Positions 1-6,160 of a DNA stretch of 6,639 bases are shown here, piece by piece (the stretch's first letter is position 1; each line of letters starts with the position of its first letter). The DNA lies in assembly GCA_030600975.1 (NCBI GenBank), contig JAUVUL010000102.1:1-6639 (forward strand), written 5' to 3'. The notes below the pieces were generated by a model. The model ran no database searches and was not told where the DNA came from. It worked only from the letters and a program-made list of their open reading frames with translations. Made by a program: the position numbers and the translations under genes. This stretch comes from Candidatus Aegiribacteria sp. GTDB taxonomy: Bacteria > Fermentibacterota > Fermentibacteria > Fermentibacterales > JCC-6.

Positions 1-185
1 ATCAAGCTCAATTTCCACTCTTATATTCACTGGGGCTCACCTCCAGGCTTCAAGTTGGAAAACTTGGTTTTTGTTACCTGTTGTGTGATGCCCCTTTCTT
101 CTTTAAATGTCAAACCTCAAGAATCTCGGACGCTCTCAATATATTGGGAGCAAATCGCGACATGAAAAGAAATCAACTTTCTATT
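1..185. other. Lead-in region without a recognisable gene
   Basis: Apart from the short repeat that begins at 138, nothing is identifiable here. The first + frame is open from base 1 to a TGA at 163-165 (54 codons), so this could be the 3' end of a gene that starts outside the window. The translation resembles no family I know and has no start in view. No tRNA, terminator hairpin or clear promoter was seen. Confidence 0.4.
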
Positions 186-193
186 GCTCAATG
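138..193 (+). repeat. Short direct repeat, copy 1
   Basis: This 56-bp segment begins AATATATTGGGAGCAAATCG and matches 3559-3615 in the same orientation. By hand count 48 of 57 aligned positions agree, with one single-base gap. Its right edge falls where the duplicated sorting-tail sequence begins (about 186). One frame reads YWEQIA..EINF in both copies, but this copy has a TGA where the other has TGG, so any coding meaning is lost here. It may be a remnant of a shared gene or element; identity unknown. Confidence 0.7.
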
Positions 194-299
194 GGACGGT
201 AGGAGCCAGAACGGAGATCCTGTTTCAGCTGATCTTTACTTCTGCAGGATTCAATCCGGAAATATCACAGAAACCACCGGCCTGTGTCTGCTGAAATGA
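186..299 (+). pseudogene. Orphan C-terminal sorting-domain fragment
   Basis: The frame ending at the TGA at 297-299 encodes about 37 residues matching the last 37 residues of the propeller protein at 347-2047. Shared pieces are QWxGRxQNGxPVS, YFCRIQSG and ITET.G.CLL. By hand alignment 26 of 37 residues and 93 of 114 bases agree, including an identical run of 27 bases. The fragment covers only the last strands of an FlgD-like/T9SS type A sorting tail. The SPNPF-type start of such domains, any propeller and any signal peptide are missing. The open frame extends upstream to an ATG at 81, but those residues come from the unrelated repeat copy and lead-in sequence, so a 72-residue protein is unlikely to be functional. 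It is best read as a remnant of a tandem paralogue lost by deletion, or as a duplicated tail. Confidence 0.7.
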
Positions 300-346
300 C
301 GGATTTATAAGTGCAATTACTGTTATAGAAGAATGGGGAACGTATT

Positions 347-2047
347 ATGGGAATCACAACATGCTTTGTACTTTTTGTTATTTCCGCTACCGGCGTAAAC
401 ATCACGGAACCTGTTGATGGAGAGACCTACAACGGCGACTGGCTTACTATCAGGGCCATTGTGGAGAACGAGAACGAGATACCTGAATACGTTCAGTACT
501 CACTTAACGGGCAGCCAGTGGTTCAGATCCCCCGGCTGAATACTGACTGGTACACATACATGGCGAACGATTTCCACACAGGATATTCTGAGTCACCCGC
601 CCCTACGGATAACACTGTGCTCTGGACTGCGCCGGTCACAGGAGATTACCACGAATTCCCAACACCGGTGATAGTGGATGGAATAGTCTATTATCCTCAA
701 GATTCGTCTGGTGATTCCTTGTATGCCCTTGATGCAGCTACAGGCGAGCTGATATGGAAATACCGAGTTGGTGGTACAGATGACGCTGTTACTGTTAAGA
801 ACGGCTATCTGTACACAGCCAGCGATTCTGTATGGTGCTTTGATGCCCTGACCGGTGAGAGGATATGGGCTAACGGAGATGCTGATTGCACTGGAAGCAC
901 ACCAGCAGTTGTTGAAAGCAAGGTATACTGCGCCCATAATCAATATTCCCCATATAAAACCTATGCGTATTGCCTAGATTCAGAAACGGGTGCAGAAATA
1001 TGGTCGGACACGCTCTCCGGAATGATAGCGAGTTGCATGACTATCTGGAACGACATGGTATTTATTCCAACAATTTCTTGGGATCACAAAACCCCTTTGT
1101 ACGCTCTGGTTGCCAATACAGGCTTGATCATCTGGGAAAACACCGATGCATATGAAGGTTACTGGGACTCATCTCCGGTTGTTGTGGATGGTGTTATCTA
1201 CATCAGCGGGTGGGACGGCAGAACGCGGGCAATTGATGCAATGACAGGAATTACCATCTGGGAGTCTGATATCACTCCAGGTGTTAACTACTTAGCAGCT
1301 ACTCCTGCCTATCACGATGGCAGGCTCTACTTTGGAGATCAGGTGGATACCTATCACTGTCTTGATGCGCCTGATGGAAGCACCATCTGGTCAGTCCCCG
1401 GCACTCAGCACGGCTCTTCCGGTATTGCCGATGGTATGGTCTTCTACGGGGAAGGCTGCGATTCCTATGATGATAATGCCCGGGTAATCGCCTTGAACTG
1501 CGAAACCGGAGAAGAGATCTGGTCCTACACTACCAGCGCAGAACATGTCTATTCAAGCCCGGCCATCACAGACGGTGTTGTTTACATAGCCGGTATGGAC
1601 TGGAACCTCTACGCCTTCGGTACCGGTCTTAAGTACACTTATCTGGACGATCTGTTCGCAGAGGTGGGAACGAACGAGCTGATAGTGACATCCTTCGACG
1701 AAGGAGTTCCTGTTGCCGCAGACACCATAAGCTTCACCGTAACAGGGACAGGAATCAGCCTGGAACCTTCTCACCGCCTTGGTCTTTGCGCCAGCCCGAA
1801 TCCCTTCCACTCCTCTGCATTCATTTCATTCGAGCTTTCCGAACCGGGATTCACTTCAATTGAAGTGTATGACCTTTCCGGCAGGCTTATCTGCTCGCTT
1901 ACTGAGTCCGAGCTTGCCGCCGGAGAGCACTCGGTACAATGGAATGGAAGAAGACAGAACGGGGAGCCTGTTTCAACCGGTATTTACTTCTGCAGGATTC
2001 AATCCGGAAGTATCACGGAAACAATCGGCATGTGTCTATTGAGATGA
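347..2047 (+). CDS. Secreted PQQ-like beta-propeller protein with C-terminal sorting tail
   Basis: The 566-residue product begins with a short hydrophobic segment (residues 5-17, CFVLFVISATGV) that acts as a probable signal peptide, although it lacks the usual N-terminal lysine. An Ig-like stretch follows (about 18-66). At residue 67 comes a propeller entry motif (DWYTYMANDFHTGY), then seven PQQ-like blade motifs of the form xxxLDxxTGxxIW at 125-137, 162-174, 207-219, 251-263, 293-305, 336-348 and 380-392, plus a partial one at 421-427. Residues 429-467 resemble the remaining strands of the Ig-like domain. Residues 482-566 form an FlgD-like/T9SS type A tail: SPNPF at 483-487, YDLSGRL, WNGRRQNGEPVSTGIYF. 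Such tails direct outer-membrane export or surface attachment in FCB-type bacteria. Propeller repeats of this class need not bind PQQ, and no dehydrogenase residues were recognised, so a binding or structural role is more likely than catalysis. The ATG is preceded by GGGGAA at 335-340. The lipoprotein gene follows after 58 bp. Confidence 0.9.
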   Translation: MGITTCFVLFVISATGVNITEPVDGETYNGDWLTIRAIVENENEIPEYVQYSLNGQPVVQIPRLNTDWYTYMANDFHTGYSESPAPTDNTVLWTAPVTGDYHEFPTPVIVDGIVYYPQDSSGDSLYALDAATGELIWKYRVGGTDDAVTVKNGYLYTASDSVWCFDALTGERIWANGDADCTGSTPAVVESKVYCAHNQYSPYKTYAYCLDSETGAEIWSDTLSGMIASCMTIWNDMVFIPTISWDHKTPLYALVANTGLIIWENTDAYEGYWDSSPVVVDGVIYISGWDGRTRAIDAMTGITIWESDITPGVNYLAATPAYHDGRLYFGDQVDTYHCLDAPDGSTIWSVPGTQHGSSGIADGMVFYGEGCDSYDDNARVIALNCETGEEIWSYTTSAEHVYSSPAITDGVVYIAGMDWNLYAFGTGLKYTYLDDLFAEVGTNELIVTSFDEGVPVAADTISFTVTGTGISLEPSHRLGLCASPNPFHSSAFISFELSEPGFTSIEVYDLSGRLICSLTESELAAGEHSVQWNGRRQNGEPVSTGIYFCRIQSGSITETIGMCLLR

Positions 2048-2105
2048 AAAATAATATCCTCAGTATATTAGTATTTCTGTAGACATTTTGTGAAGGGATA
2101 TTCTG

Positions 2106-3251
2106 ATGAAAATATCAATGATTATCATGCTTCTGCTTCTCCTGCTTACATCATGCGGCGATGAAGGAGAAATTCCTGCAGATGAACAGCGAAATGATGC
2201 AGGGGAAATCTCTGGAACTCTTCCCGAAATAGATATTTATCTTACCGTTACGGACTCAATAGGTATCGATATGGGTGACAGCAATTACGTCTTCGGCAAA
2301 CCGGCGCTGGCCCTCCACTCTCCCAGTGGCGATATCGCTATTCTTGATATTCAGAAACTGTGCATTCTCTTCTACTCCCCTGAGGGTGAGTATATCCAAA
2401 CCGTTGGTCGCGAGGGAAGTGGTCCGGGTGAGTTTCTTATGCCCATTTCCTTCACATTCATGTCCGATGGCGGCATTGCAGTATCCGATGTCATGTCAGG
2501 TAAGATAACTTTTTTTGATTCCGATTACGAATATTCGGATCAACTGATCGGTTTCTTCCCCTCAGCTCCTACAGTCATTATCGGAGTTGACTCCGGAGCA
2601 ATCGTCGGAATGCTGACCGCATTCGATCAGACCGAAGAGGGTATGTTCCTGGGCTTCAGCCTGGCGAGATGGGAAGGAGAGGTTGAACCGACAGTGGAGT
2701 ATTTTTCCACATTCGAACCCTTTGACCCTTCCGATATCGCCGCTTCCTCGAAGAACATCATGTTCATGGTCGCTGCGGCACCTGATGGCAAAGTGTTCTG
2801 TGCCCCTTTTTCCACGGATGATTTCAGTATAGAAGGTTACATGCCCGATGGCACTTCTTTCCTTTATATCGAGGACGAAGATTTCCGGAAAGTCAGAAAA
2901 ACAGATGAGGAGATCCAGGATGAGATCGATCGCGTGAACGAGAGTATGGCATCTTACGGGGTTGAAGGCATCATTGAATGGGAACCCGATCCATACAAAA
3001 CATCAATTACATCAATTTTTATCGACAGCAAAGATCGTCTTTGGGTGAGGATGGGTATTTACAGTGAAATTGTATTTCGAGTCTATAACATGGAGGGAGA
3101 ATTTTTGTTCACCGCAGGGGTCGATTTTCCAGGAGATATCAAATCATTTGAAGACTGGCAGATCATTATTGATCAACACGGCATCCTGGCATTTGACTCC
3201 ATGCCCGATGATTACCCAAGGATCTATATCCTGGAAGAATTACAACTGTAA
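2106..3251 (+). CDS. Lipoprotein with six-bladed (NHL-like) beta-propeller
   Basis: The 381-residue product has a textbook lipoprotein signal: MKIS, a leucine-rich core at residues 5-14, and the lipobox LTSC with the lipidated cysteine at 17. The mature protein starts with an acidic linker (GDEGEIPADE), indicating a periplasmic or surface lipoprotein. Residues about 60-145 are typical of the six-bladed propeller family found in Bacteroidota and relatives (DUF4934-like): FGKPALALHSPSGDIAILD, then FYSPEGEYIQTVGREGSGPGEF, then MSDGGIAVSDVMSGKITFFD. Later blade-like segments are APDGKVF (225-231), DSKDRLWV (307-314) and NMEGEFLF (328-335). A charged helical insert lies near 258-285. No catalytic motif is visible; the family is usually linked to ligand or partner binding, and the substrate is unknown. 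The start ATG is supported by GAAGGGA at 2092-2098. Its position behind another secreted propeller suggests shared transcription, but no promoter or terminator was seen between them. Confidence 0.88.
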   Translation: MKISMIIMLLLLLLTSCGDEGEIPADEQRNDAGEISGTLPEIDIYLTVTDSIGIDMGDSNYVFGKPALALHSPSGDIAILDIQKLCILFYSPEGEYIQTVGREGSGPGEFLMPISFTFMSDGGIAVSDVMSGKITFFDSDYEYSDQLIGFFPSAPTVIIGVDSGAIVGMLTAFDQTEEGMFLGFSLARWEGEVEPTVEYFSTFEPFDPSDIAASSKNIMFMVAAAPDGKVFCAPFSTDDFSIEGYMPDGTSFLYIEDEDFRKVRKTDEEIQDEIDRVNESMASYGVEGIIEWEPDPYKTSITSIFIDSKDRLWVRMGIYSEIVFRVYNMEGEFLFTAGVDFPGDIKSFEDWQIIIDQHGILAFDSMPDDYPRIYILEELQL

Positions 3252-3609
3252 CTTTAAACAGCAGGACTCAGAGTGTTAATTGATATAGGTTAAGTTACCA
3301 TTAGGTCTTTCGGAAATAGCAGGAGATGCCGCAATGCTCGTTGATCCACACTGCACTACAGAGATTGCATCAGCAATGAAGGCAATGACTGATACCGCAC
3401 GTATTCGTTCCCGGTTCATACCCAGGGGCTTTGATCAGGCGAAATTTTATTCCTGGAGAAATCTACAGAAACGAAAGCTGATGAAAAAGGCAGGTTAACG
3501 TCTTTGAAGGGGGTTTGATACTTTTCATGATCGTTTATTCCACCCCACCTGGAGATGTAATATATTGGGAACAAATCGCGGCATGGCCGGAAATCAACTT
3601 TCCTATTAC
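3252..3609. other. Gene-poor spacer carrying remnants
   Basis: This 358-bp stretch has no intact gene. It holds a glycosyltransferase scrap (3289-3498) and most of repeat copy 2 (from 3559). Between them, 3499-3558 shows nothing recognisable. I found no hairpin followed by a T-run to end either the + strand lipoprotein gene or the - strand nfo gene, so termination is unexplained. Confidence 0.6.
3289..3498 (+). pseudogene. C-terminal fragment of a GT4-family glycosyltransferase
   Basis: Starting just after an in-frame TAG (3286-3288), this frame is open to a TAA at 3496-3498. It reads LGLSEIAGDAAMLVDP, then TTEIASAMKAMTD, then IRSRFIPRGFDQAKFYSW. This is the ordered C-terminal signature of group 1 (GT4, GT-B fold) glycosyltransferases: the sLPEvaGdaalLVdP nucleotide-sugar-binding loop, then DxxxIAxAixxlltD, then lrxxlxxrGxxrAxxFSW. 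The first glutamate of the loop corresponds to the conserved acid that contacts the sugar-nucleotide ribose. Everything N-terminal of that loop, roughly 300 residues in an intact enzyme, is missing, so it cannot be functional. An ATG at 3334 would give only 54 residues. The neighbouring polysaccharide pyruvyl transferase suggests a former polysaccharide-synthesis cluster. Confidence 0.75.
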
Positions 3610-3615
3610 TTAATG
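3559..3615 (+). repeat. Short direct repeat, copy 2
   Basis: This 57-bp segment begins AATATATTGGGAACAAATCG and is the partner of 138-193, in the same orientation about 3.4 kb away. Its last bases overlap the stop codon and final codon of nfo, which is on the opposite strand. One + strand reading is a 28-codon ORF (ATG 3527, TAA 3611-3613) containing YWEQIAAWPEINF. It is too short to call a gene but is open where copy 1 has a stop. Confidence 0.7.
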
Positions 3616-4425
3616 ATTGACTACTTTTTCTATATCCAGTGACCTGTCCCTGTCCGTTCCAGGTGTTTCCGAAATTCCAGGAATCTCTTTGAATTCGGGC
3701 ATTGAAGCAAGAAACCGGAGGGGCTCAAGACCTATCAGTCCTTCTCCTGTAACGGCATGACGGTCCCTGTGGCTTCCGCATTCTCCCTTTGAATCATTGA
3801 TATGAAAGGCTTTGATTCTATCGATTCCAACGACATCATTGAATTTATCCATGGTTTTCCGGACAGCGCGGAAGGAAGAGAGGTCGTACCCGGCGGCGAA
3901 AGCGTGACATGTATCAAAGCAGATCCCGGTCCGGTCAGCCATGTCGGTAAGTTCAAGCAATTGTGCAAGCTGCCTGAAGGAATATCCTACAGTGGTTCCC
4001 TGTCCGGCGGTATTCTCGAATAGAATCCCAGTATCCGCAGGTGAGCTGAGCAGTATCTTTCCAGCCATCGATGAGATCTTTTTGATTCCTTCATCTTCCC
4101 CTGCACCGAGATGGGCTCCAGGATGCAGAACACACCAGTTAATTCCAAGGATATGCATTCTTTCCAGCTCGGCTTCCAGAGCTGGAACCGAGAGCTTTAC
4201 AACCCTTCTGTCCGTTGAGGCAAGATTGATAAGGTATGAAGTGTGAGAAATAATTGTAACCGATCTACTGCTGTACCTTTCAACCTCCCTTTCCTTGAGA
4301 GCGCGACCTTTCCACTGCTGCTGGTTTGATGTGAATATCTGACCACATGGTAGCCCCAGTTCATTGAGTGTATCAAGCGCCTTGTCCAGCCCTCCCATAA
4401 CGGAAGCGTGGATTCCCGGTATCAT
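3610..4425 (-). CDS. nfo: Endonuclease IV (AP endonuclease, base excision repair)
   Basis: Zinc-dependent TIM-barrel nuclease that cuts DNA 5' to abasic sites and removes blocked 3' ends in the cytoplasm. From the chosen start the product has 271 residues, close to the usual 280 or so. All nine residues expected to bind the three zinc ions are present (numbered from the ATG at 4425): H61 in SHTSYLINLA, H101 in LHPGAH, E137 in FENTAGQG, D171 and H174 in FDTCHAFAAGYD, H208 in FHINDSK, D221 and H223 in RDRHAVTGEG, and E253 in SET. The N-terminus IPGIHASVMGGL aligns with the family's IGAHVSAAGGL. A longer frame exists to 4473, but it begins with TTG, adds 16 residues not seen in the family and overlaps the upstream gene, so ATG 4425 is preferred. 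It lies 13 bp downstream of the pyruvyl transferase gene, implying co-transcription. No strong Shine-Dalgarno sequence was seen. The last codon overlaps repeat copy 2. Confidence 0.95.
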   Translation of the reverse strand: MIPGIHASVMGGLDKALDTLNELGLPCGQIFTSNQQQWKGRALKEREVERYSSRSVTIISHTSYLINLASTDRRVVKLSVPALEAELERMHILGINWCVLHPGAHLGAGEDEGIKKISSMAGKILLSSPADTGILFENTAGQGTTVGYSFRQLAQLLELTDMADRTGICFDTCHAFAAGYDLSSFRAVRKTMDKFNDVVGIDRIKAFHINDSKGECGSHRDRHAVTGEGLIGLEPLRFLASMPEFKEIPGISETPGTDRDRSLDIEKVVNH

Positions 4426-4438
4426 GCTGTAATTCTGT

Positions 4439-5608
4439 TTATACCTGCAGGCATGTCTGTCTGAAAAGATCAAGGTTCAGGGTGCATTTTTCAGCCAGTT
4501 CACTCCTCTTCTCAGCCAGAACCTGTAGAATATTCTGGGAAGTATCCCAGGTTCTATCGAGTAATACGCTCAATTCCTCATCCCAGCTGTCTGAAGAGGA
4601 GTCGACCGTAAGATCGGGAATGCCTGCCTCCTCCATGAATCTGTAACCCTTGGAGGCGTACGGTACGGCGATCGGAATCGTGCCGGTAACTAAAGAGAGG
4701 ATCGATCCGTGAAGAGGGACGGTGAGAATTACCCGGCATTCGGATATCCTTGTCAGAAAACTCCTGATACCGGTGGGCATGATCATGGTTGCGCGGTCAC
4801 TGTGCTTCATCATGGCCATAACAGCTTCACATTCGGAATCGTCAGAATTCGAGAGGCTTCCCGTATGGAATGGGAAGAAGCGTATCTGCCCGCCATGAAT
4901 ATCGATGTGTCTGTCAAGGAGATCTGCCCATTTACTTCTGATGCCGGTGACATCCGGTTCCCTGTAAAAACCGAGTTTTCTCCTTATTTCAAGGGGTAGA
5001 AGGTTACCCTGTCTGTTGGATACGTTCCTTACGGCAACTCCAAGGATTTCAGATGTACTGTGTGGCTGAGCATAGTCACCTGCCAGGGTGAAAGTGGAAT
5101 CTGAGGCAAGTTTGACTTTTTCCGGATTCAACCCGAGATCAAGGAGTATTTCGAGGGAAGGCCTGTCCCTGACAGTAACACCGCTGCAGTACCCAAGCCA
5201 TTTCCGTAGCTGACCCGGTGTCCATCTTGCCAGTTCGTTCCCCTGTCCAATTCCAACAGACCAGGCAAAAGCCGATTTTCCGTAACGTTTGGCCAATCTG
5301 ATGGGGTGCAGGTTGAAAGGCGTGTAAAGAAGCGATGACCTGTCCTGGGCCAGTTCACCTCCACCAACTATCACCACATCGCACCACCTGACGCCACGGG
5401 TCATAGCCCGGAGCTTGCCCTTCGATACATCGAAGGGTTTTACACCGTATATCTTTTGCGTTTTCTCCGGAACGGCGGACATCACTCCCATCCGGACATC
5501 GCCAAGGGAAGAGAGATCCCTTACCTGTGAGACGAAAATAGCCTCGTCACCAGCGTTGGATCCGCCCTTTTCCAGCTGTCCCCAGGAGGAAGAAAATACC
5601 TTTTTCAT
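4439..5608 (-). CDS. Polysaccharide pyruvyl transferase family protein (CsaB-like)
   Basis: This 389-residue cytoplasmic protein belongs to the PS_pyruv_trans family, whose members transfer pyruvate from phosphoenolpyruvate to sugars of cell-surface polysaccharides as ketals. Visible landmarks in order are SNAGDEAI (17-24), VVIVGGGELAQD (78-89), SVGIGQG (117-123), VTVRDRPSLEIL with LGL and LASD (144-170), GVAVRN (190-195), TVPLHGSILSL (296-306) with the conserved histidine of the family, and PYASKGYRFMEEAGIP (316-331). No signal peptide or membrane segment is seen. The length fits CsaB-type enzymes (about 360-390 residues). The acceptor is unknown, and family members also include enzymes of other modification pathways, so csaB itself is not assigned. 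The start ATG has no clear Shine-Dalgarno sequence. A TATATT box lies 6 bp before it, so a leaderless mRNA is possible. Endonuclease IV follows closely, and a GT4 scrap nearby supports a polysaccharide context. Confidence 0.88.
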   Translation of the reverse strand: MKKVFSSSWGQLEKGGSNAGDEAIFVSQVRDLSSLGDVRMGVMSAVPEKTQKIYGVKPFDVSKGKLRAMTRGVRWCDVVIVGGGELAQDRSSLLYTPFNLHPIRLAKRYGKSAFAWSVGIGQGNELARWTPGQLRKWLGYCSGVTVRDRPSLEILLDLGLNPEKVKLASDSTFTLAGDYAQPHSTSEILGVAVRNVSNRQGNLLPLEIRRKLGFYREPDVTGIRSKWADLLDRHIDIHGGQIRFFPFHTGSLSNSDDSECEAVMAMMKHSDRATMIMPTGIRSFLTRISECRVILTVPLHGSILSLVTGTIPIAVPYASKGYRFMEEAGIPDLTVDSSSDSWDEELSVLLDRTWDTSQNILQVLAEKRSELAEKCTLNLDLFRQTCLQV

Positions 5609-5619
5609 AACCGGAATAT

Positions 5620-5646
5620 ACTGAATTGTCCGCAGGAGAATTCAGT
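5620..5646. promoter_or_regulatory. 27-bp palindrome in divergent promoter region (operator-like)
   Basis: ACTGAATT at 5620-5627 and AATTCAGT at 5639-5646 are perfect inverted arms. Inside them TCC (5629-5631) pairs with GGA (5635-5637) around a GCA centre, with one G/G mismatch at 5628/5638. That gives 11 pairs in 12 positions. It sits 11 bp upstream of the pyruvyl transferase start and between two divergently transcribed units. No T-run follows on either strand, so a terminator is unlikely. A dimeric repressor site or a 5' leader hairpin fits better. Confidence 0.5.
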
Positions 5647-5655
5647 CTGTCGTTG

Positions 5656-5683
5656 TTGACATCTGCGGACTCTAATGGATATC
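5656..5683 (+). promoter_or_regulatory. Possible sigma70-type promoter for the propeller remnant
   Basis: An exact TTGACA (5656-5661) is followed after 16 bp by GATATC (5678-5683), a weak -10 match. It points toward the ATG at 5755 and lies just downstream of the palindrome. The poor -10 keeps this tentative. Confidence 0.25.
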
Positions 5684-5742
5684 CTTCCCCAGACAGAAAT
5701 GAAAGCATTATTAAATTACTGAAAACGGTACATATCTCAACC

Positions 5743-5748
5743 GAGGGG
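5743..5748 (+). promoter_or_regulatory. Ribosome binding site deciding the 5755 start
   Basis: GAGGGG lies 6 bp before ATG 5755. It favours that start over an in-frame TTG at 5626, because the protein then begins directly with a hydrophobic signal-like segment (MHLLLIALVGITTTQPA). Confidence 0.55.
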
Positions 5749-5754
5749 ATTGAT

Positions 5755-6145
5755 ATGCACTTGTTACTGATAGCGCTTGTTGGAATAACAACCACGCAGC
5801 CTGCCATACTTGATCAGACAGACGAGGAATGGACCGCTCCCGGGTACAATGTAATTGAAGAAGTATCAATAAACCCATTGGATTATGGTGAACCGATCGG
5901 ATAGGGAGATCGATATTTTCACAAGGTATAAGTACATTTCTACCTTCGACAACGAATGCCAGCTTCTCTGGAAGATGGAATCCGAGAGAATACCCACAGG
6001 CAGTTCGATGATCAGTTCAGATGAATCCTTCATAGTGCTTTCTACACGTAATGGAGGAGGTTTTAAATGCTTGGACGGTTATACTGGAAAACTCTTATGG
6101 TCAAAGATGGAAACGGGAACAACCTCGCAAAGATCTGGTGCCTGA
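5755..6145 (+). pseudogene. Frameshifted remnant of a secreted PQQ-like propeller protein
   Basis: The first part (ATG 5755 to TAG 5902-5904) encodes a probable signal peptide, MHLLLIALVGITTTQPA, and about 30 further residues (EEWTAPGYNVIEEVSINPLD). The sequence continues in a different frame from about 5873 to a TGA at 6143-6145, with blade-like motifs FDNECQLLWKM and FKCLDGYTGKLLW separated by SSDESFIVLSTRNGG. The two frames are both open only between 5873 and 5904, so a single-base change there would join them into one protein of about 130 residues. Even joined, it would have at most two blades and no sorting tail, against 350 or more residues for a full propeller, so the gene is also truncated at its 3' side. 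It is likely a decayed relative of the propeller gene class seen at the left of the window. A sequencing error could explain the frameshift but not the truncation. Confidence 0.6.
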
Positions 6146-6160
6146 TTCCGGCAAGTTAGA

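Noticed and set aside
81..185. N-terminal part of a 72-residue ORF starting at 81
   Set aside because: Only the part from about 186 matches a known domain; the upstream residues come from the repeat copy and have no signal peptide or family match.
593..1810. ORFs at 593-943 (-), 970-1155 (+) and 1553-1810 (-)
   Set aside because: Shadow frames of the propeller gene, whose regular blade motifs span the whole interval.
3527..3613. 28-codon + strand ORF containing YWEQIAAWPEINF
   Set aside because: Shares a frame with the repeat but is too short, lacks a clear ribosome site and overlaps the nfo end; kept only as a note on the repeat's possible origin.
3802..4246. Two + strand ORFs (3802-4023 and 3941-4246)
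   Set aside because: They lie antisense inside nfo, whose complete set of zinc ligands shows the - strand frame is the real one; the antisense products match nothing.
4426..4473. N-terminal extension of endonuclease IV to 4473
   Set aside because: It begins with TTG, overlaps the upstream gene by 35 bp and adds residues absent from the family; ATG 4425 places the conserved N-terminus correctly.
4709..5367. ORFs at 4709-4999 (+) and 5128-5367 (-)
   Set aside because: Shadows of the pyruvyl transferase gene in other frames, with no recognisable domains.
5547..5807. - strand ORF 5547-5807 and the + strand ORF 5415-5624
   Set aside because: Both overlap the pyruvyl transferase start or the divergent regulatory region, have no family features and conflict with the better-supported starts at 5608 (-) and 5755 (+).
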